Positions 35,801-47,600 of a stretch of 64,000 nucleotides of DNA are shown one piece after another. Origin of the DNA: Aptenodytes patagonicus (Eukaryota > Chordata > Aves > Sphenisciformes > Spheniscidae); the NCBI RefSeq assembly GCF_965638725.1, contig NC_134963.1, positions 6,145,501-6,209,500 on the forward strand, in the 5' to 3' direction. The stretch's first letter is position 1. The number at the start of each line of letters is the position of its first letter. Below the pieces are notes generated by a model. That model searched no databases. It had not been told where the DNA came from and saw only the letters and a program-made list of their open reading frames with translations. Both the position numbers and the translations under genes were made by a program.

Positions 35801-38800
35801 CGGGATCCCGGTGCTATTGAAGGGATCTTTAGAGAGATGAAGGTCTGAAAACAAAAAGTCGCGCATGGGACACAATTACGCAGCCGATTCTAGCCCAACC
35901 CGGAAGTTTATGTCGGGAACACGTGTTGGTGGGGAAGGTGGCGAGGCTGGGAGCCGGGAACCCTCCCGCCGCCTCCCGCGGGGCTGGCCCGCCCGGCCGA
36001 GCCCTCCGGGGGCCCCACAGCTCCCGGGGAGCGAGCGGTGGGGCTGAACGCCGCAGCGACGGACCCGGCCTCAAAGTCCAGTGACTCTTAACGAGCGCAC
36101 CTCAAACAGAGGTTGCTAGGGTGAGTAATTGTTTAACACAAAAATGCCCTTACAGCCTGAAGGGGAAGAGGCCTTGTGGGGTTTTCTTCTATTTTTTCGG
36201 TTGTTTCATTACTATTTTTAGCTGACCAGGTTCCACGCTGTGTTTGAGGGTATAAATTAGAACTCTTGTACTTTCTTCCAGGTACTCGTAGGCTGGTTTT
36301 AGATGTTTGATACCTGTTAAAGATGAGGCCAATCGTTTAAATGCTTAAAAAAAAGGTTGAATTGATGTATTAGATAACTTTAGATTGTGACGCTTGTTCA
36401 CGCTAATAATTTTTTTTTTTACTTGCTCTAGAGTTAATTCTTAACTCGGCGATAGACTGTTTGGCTTTAGAGTATATAGGTTGTGTCTGGATTAAAATTA
36501 TTTAAATACATACATGAATGTTTTGCAAGCTTTTTTTTCTGCCCTAAACTGAAAAACTCGAGTTGATGATGTAAAGCAAAGAATTTACTATGGCAGAAGT
36601 TGTCTAACGGCATGACGCTTGGATTGTTTTTCTGTATCTTCCTTACCGGCATGATATGTTATATTTGAATGCAATCTTAGTCTTTAAAAATAAAATGTGG
36701 GCAGTTTGTCGTCTTGTCCAGACAAGTTCTTTGGTGTCAAAACTGGCTGATAGCTACTTAAAAGCTATTGAGGTAGGTAGCAGATAGGGTTAATGCGTTT
36801 CTTGTGCCTCAAGATATACCTAGAACTGACTCCCAGGCCAAAACTAAGGAAGGGTTCAGTGCTCAGATACTGCTCTCATCTCTTCTGGGTTAAAACTTCT
36901 GCTACTGGCTAAATTATCACCTCCAACCATTTAGTCTGGAAGCTGATTTCATGCCAAATCATTGCATTGTTTAGACTCTCTAACAACTTCTGAATTTCAC
37001 ATTTTTAGACTGTGTATCCTGACTACTGTGAATTTCATAAAACAGTCAGAGCTTTGAGGCAGAGTTGAATACCACAGTATCGTGAACTGTACCTCATGTC
37101 CTTACAAGCTCTGACTTTAGAGAGGTAACCAGCGTTTGAAAAACTGGTATGTTTTTTACAGGATTGGAATCGTTTTCACAAAAATCAAAAGTTAACTTTG
37201 TACATTTAAATGCGATGTTAACTACTAGTCTTGAGGTTAAAGCACGTAAGGATGAGCAAGTTCAGTAATTAGTGTTTTACTCTTTGATTGGATGATGACT
37301 TGGAAAGGACCAGAAGGGGTTGGGTTGGTTGGGTTTTTTCTTTTTTGTTGTTACCTAGCTTGCCTTCTGGAGCCGAAAGCTGCGAGATGAGCAGAACCCA
37401 TCTGGATATCCAGAGAATCCTGTTCTGTGGGATTGGGGGTTAGCAGCCCTTACACCTCTGTTGTGAGAGGCTGCAAATGGAGATGCGAAATGTTTAGGTT
37501 GATAATAGCTCATAGTTTAGACAGCCAGAGAATTTGGGGGACGTATGTGTCTTTTCTCTACCACTGCAGAATTTCTGTGATATTTTATATGGCTTCCAGT
37601 ATAGTTCAAGTGACATGTATTACTCGGAAAGCCAGTGGGAAAAACCCTCCCAATAAAAGGAGAACAAGAGTTGATTAAATACATTAGTGTCCCAGGCCAA
37701 GCATTAAAACCTAAGTTTGCAGGTTAGGTATGCCACAGAGGCCAGATATCTGAAGGGTGTGGAAGTAGCCGTGCCTAGTTGATTGTGATGTTTGATTTGG
37801 GCTAAGTTGTGATACTATAGGTCATTATGATTTTTAAATAAGTGCTTTAGGTATACAGTGTTACAACGTGTAGCTCCCAGACCTAAAAATCAAAAGCCTT
37901 TCCATTGTTTAGGATTCTACCATTATTTTTCTTAGGGGAAATAGAGAGCGGGTTGCTTGACATGTGTTTTAGAATCTCTTTTTTTGTTGTTTTGCTTCTT
38001 TGTACCAAAGCTAAAATGGAGGGAGGGAGAGAGCCAGGTTGGCATGGATACATGACATAATATTAAACATGGTGTTCTGGTTCTGTATCTTTAAATCAGA
38101 AATTATTTACATAATGTGCAGTAGTAGCAAAACTGTCTTTTTATCAAAGTTGCAGGCTATATTCTTCATCAGAAGAGCACCTTACAGAAATGCTTGGTGT
38201 GTTTTGATAGCCCTTCTTGAAATGGCAGCAGTTTATATTTTTTTTCTTAATACAAAGAAAATAATTGAGATACTACTGCTGTTGAAATTTTATTTTTTTT
38301 TTTAGTTTTATCTAACAGGTTGATTCTTGCTCAGTGACATTGGACAACCTGACTAAACATAGACAACCTTATCTGCAAGATTCTGCATGCTCAGAACAGT
38401 TCTTCGCCTGGTGAAATGCTCAGGGAACAGCTTGTAATATTCACAACTTTTTTATAAGTATTTTCTTTTGGAGATTTTTAAGATGTGGCAAACAGGTCCT
38501 TATATAGTATTGCCAAAGCTGAGCTGCAGAGCTTGATAAAGTCGCTTTCGCTTATGTTAACTAAGGAGCCTCCTACCTTGTAAGATTATGGAGCTGTTTC
38601 AGCTTGATAACGTTTTGGGTTTGACTAGCGTATGTCACAAAAAATAAACTAAGCTATCACAATGCAGCTTCTCCTGTTTTTTTTTTCCTCGTTTAATTTC
38701 CTTACTAGATTAAAACTATAGGGGGGGAAGGAGAAATTAGAGGGTGGGGGGAGGGCAGCAGTGGTGCTTGGAAGTTTTATAAAGCCTAAAATTGGTGCTA

Positions 38801-41680
38801 AGTATTCAGTGATTTCTAATGTAAAAATTCTAGAAGTTCAGAATTCCTTTTGTTCCAGTTTCAAACAATGCAGCTTTGTTCCTAGTGTACAGAAACAAAA
38901 TAAGTGAAACTAGTCAAACTTCATTGTCCAAACTGTCTGACGGACAAATAAACAATTGCTGTTGTTTTACTTAGCTTTTTGCTGGATTGTTAGCAACCGC
39001 TAATTTTTAAGACTTAAAATTGGGATTAGCATGAGAGATGCAGCTGGGGGATTTCTTATGTGAAAACAGCCCTGCTAAGAAAGGGGTGCTTCTAAACTGA
39101 AGATACTTACTCTGGAATTGTAGGAATTGCTATACTAGTTTCTATCACTAGTCATCTAGTGAAAGCTTTGAAGTAAGCAATTAAAGTATTACTGCGATGA
39201 ATGTTTTTTTCTGAACTCTGTGAGACTGACTTAAGATATCCAAGCCATCGTGTTTTTAAAGGTTAAAAATGTAGAGTTCAGTGTCACTGTGGATATGTTA
39301 AACTTGACTTGAAACAGACTTGATAGGTTGTGGCACTGGTTTAGGATGATTGGGGAAGATGTGTGTTTTGTGTGGTGTTGGCATGGGTTTTTTTTCCTAG
39401 CCTTGGTTTTGCTTTGAGTCTCAACTTCACAGTTGAGCCTTTCCTTCATATATTACAAGAGTAGACTAGAAGTTATCTTGAGTAATTTTTTTGTTCTAGT
39501 CCTCTTTTAAATACACAGCCCCAAGCTTCTGACTTTCCATGCCTCTATTCAGTATAGCCGCTTACCTCTCAACCAAGTTTTAGTCATACCTTCTTTTAGG
39601 GATGGCGTGATCAAAACTACTTGCAGACTAAATAAGACATAACTGACGTTGTCCTTTGTACATGTAGACATTTTTGTTTATTTGGCCGTGTTGAGCAAAG
39701 GTGTTGCACTATGTGGGAGAGTGCTCATGCCTCTTTCCCAAATTGATACCATAAAGTTATGATATTAAAGTGTTTTGGAGCTGCTGGTTTGATGGGGTAA
39801 CCTGTGGTAATTCCCCTTCTGTGGAAGAATTCACCTTCAATGGCTGCTCTGAAGTTCCTAACACCAAAAGTACTGATAAACTAAAACTTCATCTGCAGAC
39901 TTACTATTTCTCCTCTCACCTGTTTCTAATTAGTAAACAATGCTGTAAGCTTCTAAACTTAGATATGATTGCTGTTAGTATTTTGGTCTGATGAAAATTA
40001 AGGGTTTATCCTACCCAATTAATATATATGTGTAGTCCCCTTTTTTGAGACAGGAGGCTTAATCCTTCTGAAAGGTAGAGCTAACAGTCTGTTCTTACTT
40101 GTTTTTCTTGACCCATTCAGGGTTCTAGGAGAGAGACTAGTGGGAGGTGACATCCTTTGAAGGAGCTGCCATGTTAATTAAATCTGCTAGATATCTTAAT
40201 ATTTCTTAATATCTTTTGTACCTGATAACTACAAACCAGGCCATTCTGCTATTTATCTGATCACCTCAAATGCCTTTTTTTTTAAAAGAAAAAAGCAGAG
40301 TCTAGTTCTGACACAGCAAGTGGTGTTTAATGGGATTGCGTGAGGTCAGTAGCAGTCCCACCAATTACTGTTTCTTGCTTTGGTATTCTTTTGGGTAGTA
40401 CAGTCTTTGATACTTAAAAGTATATCTTCCCCTTGTCCCAGTACCTTACATCCACTGCTTCAATTGTGCCACCATCTCAGCGTTAGTCCACTAAAAGAAG
40501 GTCTCTCCCTACTGTTAGACAGACTAAAACTAGGAAGAATAAGAATTAAGTGCCCGAGGCTTTATTTATTACAAGAATTACCTGTTCTGCCAAATGCGCT
40601 AAGTAATGTGTGCGACCAACCATCTGGATGTGGCTTAGCTGTACATATAGAGAAGGATAAGCAAGTGAATGCGGTTTTGGAGACTGTGAATGAGTGTATC
40701 TAAAATGCCAATAAATATTTTTGTCCTCTTACCGGCTTTAGAGTAGGTGTTCAGCTTTGTTAGCTTTTGATGCTTGTTACCAGTGGGCGTTACGGGGGGG
40801 TGTGGAGAATCAGTGAAATGAATTTCTACTTGGGGTGTATCTTAGAATATATAAGCAATAGCTCAAGTTCTGTGGGCTCATTTAATTTTTGTCTTAGTAC
40901 TAGGGCAAATGGGCTTCCTTCTTAAGGAAGCAAAACACATTATCTCCTGTCTTCATCTTAAAACAGAGTATTTAGCTTTTCTAATAACTTTTAAACTGTC
41001 TAGAATAACTCTTTGAAATTAATTTTGCTTGGCCTACACATAAAGGAGCCTGTGACCTGATGTTAGTGTCCTATTTAATATGTAGTTAACATACTATAAT
41101 AGTGGAACATTTGTTCTTTCCACTATGCAAAACAAAATTTCTCCAGTGAATGAATTGCTACCTAATGTAATGGCAAGCAAGAAATAAAAGCTTTCCTTAT
41201 AAGCTTTTTATCACTAACCTGTTGTTACAAGATAAACTAAATGAGTTTTAATTGTGCTTCCCTCGTGCAGTATGTTTCACTGACAAAGATGTATCGTTAG
41301 CATAATACACTCTCACCATTTCTGCCTCTTGGTATTTCTTGTAATGCTTAAAAATGTAGTGTGATGAAGACTAGAAAAGGCATCTTTTTGCTTTTTAAGT
41401 TTATGGATATGATAGCATTTTGTGTAGTAAACTATTTCATTCTTCCTGCTTCTAAATGTGGTAGGTATATTGAAGAGATTTAAAAAAACAAAATAGAGGA
41501 AAAATCTGCAAATGAACAAAAGAGCTGGGTCAAATCTAGAAAGTGAAACTCTGTATACAAGAGACTGCATCGCGTATGCCCTTAAGTCCAGGAAAGGGAA
41601 CTTGAAATGTGAGTGTGTATGTGTGCACAAAATAAATAAAAATTAAATGTAACTTGTATTTATGGTTCTAATTTTTTTAG
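34997..41680 (+). other. SBNO1: SBNO1 5' UTR intron (inferred)
   Basis: This runs from the candidate donor GTGAGT at 34997 to the acceptor TTTTTTTAG at 41680, two nucleotides before the SBNO1 start codon. The first 0.8 kb is CpG island and the rest is AT-rich. No coding exon was recognised. Additional non-coding exons cannot be excluded. Confidence 0.55.
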
Positions 41681-41682
41681 AG

Positions 41683-44600
41683 ATGGTGGAGCCAGGACAG
41701 GATCTGTTGCTTGCTGCTTTGAGTGAGAGTGGAATCAGTCCAAATGATCTATTTGATATTGACTCGCCGGACGTGGTTCTTGCAAATCCAGCACCAACTC
41801 CAGCTGTTCAGCAGGTTAAAACAAGAACATAGTCGTTTGCTAGAGGACATAAGAGCTTGTACTTGATGTGTTGTGGAGGGGGGTGTGGTGTCCATAGCAC
41901 GTGGTTGTTAAAGAATGGGGAGTTTTCATACATTTCTTGCTTCATAGTACTGAGATTAGAAAATGACTTGCTAATTGACTTTAAACTTTTATACAGAAAA
42001 GCAATCTGAAATGCACTATTGAGGTCAGTATAAACATAAATATACTTAACTTCTGGACATTAAATGGGGGCGTGCTGTCATGTATCCATGGAGAACTCTA
42101 ATATCACTGAAGTCTAGCTGCTCTCCTATAAAATGTGCAAAAAGTGTACTATCATATGGTGTCTAAGCTCCATGACAGTATTCAGTCTGCAAGAACATAA
42201 CCATTTCAGAGATGGTTATGTTGCATTTCAGAGACTGGGAACAGTAGTGTGTTGAACAGTGACATCACAAAACTAATTACATTTTCTCCACAGTTAACTA
42301 ACAAGGTGTTGTATGTTTAACTTCTTTGAATGTGAAACCAACCACTTGATGATCTTTATTTTCAGTGAAACCTTTGTTGATGAGCACAGTTAAGGACTTC
42401 CCCATTAACTTCCATTTTGTGGGTGGATATTTAGTCTTAAGGGTTTTTTCCCTGTTAATGTGAGTGTTTCCTGACGCTTACTTTCTTTCCTCTGCAGTCA
42501 GTGCCACTTAGTGCGTTAGAACTAGGCTTGGAGACTGAGGCCACAGCTGCTGTGAAACAAGAACCAGAGACTGTATCAACTCCAGCCTTATTAAATGTTC
42601 GGGTAAGAACTGGTACTTCAGGATTTTGTATGTGTGTATGTGGTGGGTTAATCTTGGCTGGACACCAGGTGTCCACTAAGCTGCTCTATCACTCCCCGTC
42701 CTCAACTGGATGAGGGGAGAAAAAAAAATAGGACGAAAGGGTCGTGGGTCGAGATAAGGACAGGGAGATCAGCAATTACTGTCACAGGCAAAACAGAGTC
42801 AACTTGGGGAAATTAAATTAATTTATTGCCAGTTAACAAGGGAGTAGGATAATGAGAAATTATCTCCCTTCTTCCTGGACTCAACTTCACTCCCAGCATC
42901 ATCACACATTGTCTCTGCTGCTCCTTCCTCCCCACGCTCTTCCCCTGCTCCAGCAGCTCCTTCACAAACTTTTCCAACCTGGGTCCTCCCCGCGGGCTGC
43001 AGTTCTTCACAAACCGCTCCAGCATGGGTCCTTTCCACGGGGTGCAGTTCTTCAGAAACAGACTGCTCCAGCGTGGGTCCCCCGCATGGCCACAGGTCCC
43101 GCCACAAAACCTGTTCCAGTGTGGGTTCCTCTCTGTGGGGTCAGAGTGTCCTTCGGGCACATCCACCAGCTCCAGCATGGGGTCCTCCATGGGCTGCAGG
43201 TGGATATCTGCTCCACCGTGGACCTCCATGGGCTGCAGGGGGACAGCCTGCTTCACCACTGGCTGCAGAGGAGTCTTTGCTCCAGCGCCTGGAGCACCTC
43301 CTCCCCCTCCTTCTTCACTGACCTTGGTGCCTGCAGAGTTGTTTTTCTCACACACTCTCACTCATCTCTCCCAGTTGCTGATTGTGCAGCAGTTTTTACC
43401 CATTCTTAAATATGTTATCACGGAGGCGCTACCAACATCGCTGATTGGCTTAGCCTTGGGCAGTGGTGGGTCCGTCTTGTAGCTGGGGGGAACTGGCTGT
43501 ATCGGAAGTGGGGGAGGCTTCTGGCATCTTCTCACAGAAGCCACCCCTGTAGCCCCCCCTGCTACCAAAACCTTGCCGTGTAAACCCAATACAGTATATT
43601 AGTAAAATGTAACAGAAGAGGTGGGACTGTAAAATGCCAGTTGGCCATCGTCTCAGTTCTACTTGTACTAAGACTGTGAAAGCTGAGCGTACCCGTGGGT
43701 TGATATGATTTCTATGACAAGGAACACAAAAGAGGACAAAGCAGTATGTAGAAAAAAATTTGAGGTGTCCCGTGTGCCTTTTACTTCCCCTGCATGCAAA
43801 TTCTGGGGATAGGGAGGTTGTGTAAACTTGCTTCCTGTACCCGAACTGTGTAGCACCTTTTCTAGCTGCAGATAATTCTGAGCACCATAGTCTGGTGGTT
43901 GCACCTGAAATCAGAATATAAAAAGCAGATGTACAGGAAGGTGGATGTAGTGCAGTGTGTCTGAAAAAGGCTGCACGTATACTTTAAGTAACCCAAGCTA
44001 CTTACTCTGACAATTGTGCAGTTAGTTTATATATTGGAAATTCTCTTCAGCTCAGGGTTCCTGTACCTGTAGTAGTCATGTTTTGTGTCTAGGTGACGAA
44101 TCCTTCATCCTATTTTTTTATTTCCTTTCCCTTACCTTAAAATAAAATCTAAAAATACCATTCAAAAATACGTACGGCAATACATTGATAAATAGGCACT
44201 TCTTGCTGAGACTGTTGCACCACAAGATAATTACTCTAGCATCTTCAGCACGTTATGCGAAGACATTTCTTATTACAAGAGTCTTTTAGAAACTGGTGAC
44301 TCCTAGATGCTCTAGATGAAAGGCTAATAAAGTCTGCTTTTTCTTGCTGTCTTCTGAAAATTTCCCTGGTTCTTTGTTGCTAGCAACCACCATCTACCAC
44401 AACCTTTGTGCTGAATCAAATAAATCAGCTTCCAACTTTGGGGACTACAATAGTGATGACAAAAACAACACCTGTTACAACTACGAGGCAGACTATCACT
44501 GTAGCAAAAATCATTCAGACCAGCACAACTACTCGACCCTCGGTTGCAGCACCAGCAGTACGCAATGCCTTGACCACTACACCTTCAAAGGACCAGATTC

Positions 44601-47600
44601 AGCTGAAAGATCTGCTAAAGAATAACAGTCTTAATGAACTTATGAAATTGAAGCCACCTCCTAATATTGCCCAACCAGTAGCAACAGCAGCAAGTGAGTT
44701 TTCTTCTTTCTTCATAATTGTTTTAGACAAATAGTGAAATAATATAATATTAAGATCTTTGCACATCTTGTATTTTCATTGATGAGTAAGAATATTGCAG
44801 TAAAATGAAATGGTCCAGAAAACCTGATAAATTCTATTCTAACTTTAATAGTGTTAGAATTCAGGGTGAAGTAATACAAAACAGGCTTTTTAAAAAAAAA
44901 AAAAAAAAAATCAAAGCTTTTGATTTACTGCAAGGAATGAGGAAAATGACATCTTAGAGTGCAGCTGGCAAATTGGTAAAATTAATTCATGAACATTACT
45001 GAAGTTAATTTAGCATCTTACTTGAGTCTACATCAGTTTCTCTTCTACTGTATGTTTGCTGTGGAACAATGACAAATGAGTACTTTTTGGCATCTTGCAA
45101 ACTAGATTTGTAGTACGTGCTAGTACTCCTATGATAGGAGACGCTTTACAGAAACACCCTAGGAAAGAGCATCTCTGTCCCTGTGTGTTTTGTGGGAGGC
45201 ATCAGATCTATTGTGTTTAAAAACTTAAGTCCTAAAAACCTGCTGTTTGTTTCCATGTTACTTCTTAAATGTGTTAACTTAAATGCCGCAAGTATTTTGT
45301 TACCACGCTCCAAATCTTCATTTTGTGGTTCCTTTCATAATCTTTTCTTGAGGTTATTTCTGATACGTGGACAGCTTACATGGTCAGCTCAATATACGGG
45401 AAGAGCTGCACGTGTGTGTATTTTTATGATTTGATTCTTTCAAGTTATTCTGGTTTTAGCATGGGGTTAAGATCAGACTAGTTGAGTTTGAAGATACCTC
45501 TATTGCTGCTTTTTCTGAAAGGTATGCAGGCTTTTTCTGGATTACAATATTTTCATTGTCTCTGAAATAAGATTTACTGATTTTTATGGGCGGGGTTGGA
45601 AGTAACCTATTTTTTCACATGCAGATAGCGTGCGCAATAAATGAAGCTGTCAGGACTGAAACAAAAAGAAGAATGTGCCTCCTTGTTTCATTGCTTTCTG
45701 TTACAGAGTGGTTGACAAAAATTGAAGTTGACACCAACTGAAGTTGGGATGGGGGGTAAAGGAGTGAAGAGCAGCAGGGGGAGAAGGTTTTATGGGACTG
45801 ACTTATCCCCTTTGTGCTAAATGAAAACACACAAGCACATAAGTAATAGGTAACATCAATACACAATAGCTGTTGTAGTGGCACAGCTGCAGAAAATAGT
45901 TGAATCTGTAGCTTCTGTATTAAGTAAAAAGGAGACGTGCAACTTCTAGAACTGCATTTCTAATCTTATTTGTGTGCTTGTGTTTCTGGATCCTTCTTCG
46001 TGCTTATAAAAAATTGACAAATACTTGTAGAAAATTCAAGGGCAGAGAAGCTCTTGGAAGGAAGCATGGTCTTTTATAATTCAGGCAGCAGGAGTCCTAG
46101 ATTGGAAAATATTAAAAAGTTGAATTATGCAGGCTCTTTGAGGAAAACCTTATTTGTGCAATTGTCTTAAATTTAGCATAAATGCCCTAAAAAGCAATTA
46201 TTACATGCATTGACCATCAACATGATGGAAGCTTGACAGCTGCTTTCAACGTTTTTACATCTATCCTTGTGTAAATTTTTTTAGTTCTGTACTGAAACCT
46301 ATTGCCAGTTGCTTCCAAATGTGGCTGAGGACACAAAAGTTAATAAATTGTCCTCTTAAGGGATCTTGTTAAGACTTTAAACAATTGAGTCCAAAGTGTT
46401 GACTTTTTGTTTTACAGAAATAATTGTAGTTTCTCCTAAGGTGGTAAATGCCACCAGACCAGGTAGGTTCATTTCTGTTGAAACACTGGGCTTTCTGGTT
46501 TGTTAAACTTCAAAGGCTCACAAGATGGAGTATTTCTAAAGATGATATACAGATTTGGTGACGGTCCAAAATACTTTTTTTTTTTTAAATACTGAACCTA
46601 CTGTCAGATGTGGTGGTATTGCATGGAAAGTTTCTTCAGTCAAAGAAATAACAGGATTTAATTCCTTGCTCAGGCTTTTTAATTTAGACAAAAGTATTGT
46701 GTTCTTGAAGCATCAGTGTGCTACTGGACATCTTAAACTTCTCTTCCAGCTTATTAGTAGAGAAGGATGTTAATTTGAGTCCATGTTTGGAGGGAATTCC
46801 TGTAAAACACAGCTTTTCTTTTGTAGCCGATCTAAGCAACGGTGCAGTGAAGAAGGAGGCTTCCACAAAAGAGGTAGCAAGAATATGGATAAATGATATT
46901 AAAATGAGAAGTTTTTCACCTACTATGGTAAGTAGTACAAATGGTTAATTTGCCAAATGAATGTATATTTTATCTGCCTCAGCCACCTGTGACTAGTTTC
47001 AGTAGTTATTCATATATGCCTTTGTGTGGTAGAATTATCGAGTGCATCTGTTTGTTCAAAAGGTTAGTTTCTCCACTAGATGAATACTTGGTTAGATGAC
47101 TAAAACTAACAGCTGTGCAGCGCAAACTACCTGTATAGTAAATGACAATTTCAAGAAATTACTGTCCTTAACAGAACCTCGTTGTATGGACAAAGAAGGG
47201 TGTGCTCCAATTAAAGCTGATAAGCATATCACTTGCTCTGTGTTTTAAGACATTTCTTTTAAAATATCCCCATTCATATAACTAGCAACTAGGAAACTGG
47301 AAGACTTTCTCTAGCATGGCTGACCTTCTGGGCGGTTTGATTTAAGATGTAAATTGAGTATCGTTCCATTTTCTAAATGTAGTAAAAATACATTCTGATG
47401 CTGTAAACACTTGAGTTTCAGCATCTTCACTGATAGCCGGAATCGGGCTAAAGTTTGCGATGAACAGTGCTCCTTAGTGACTGGCATACAGAAGGATTTT
47501 CAGATTACTTTTTTATATTAAACAATGAATTAGTAATTGTGGAAGATTTTTGATTTAGTGAGTACTTTAAAAATATTCATATATTTACATTGATCAAGAT

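Larger units (their letters stand above)
44694..46826 (+). other. SBNO1: SBNO1 intron around the cassette exon
   Basis: Donor GTGAGT, acceptor CTTTTGTAG. It contains the 45-nt cassette exon at 46418-46462 and the A-tract. Nothing else was recognised. Confidence 0.9.

Noticed and set aside
42070-42180. CTGTCATG ... CATGACAG inverted pair in an SBNO1 intron, considered as a small RNA hairpin
   Set aside because: The arms are only 8 nt with a loop of about 90 nt, and no snoRNA or miRNA hallmarks were seen.
42813-43361. Open frame inside the solo LTR
   Set aside because: It arises from the internal repeats of the LTR and does not resemble a retroviral gene; the LTR is a fossil non-coding copy.
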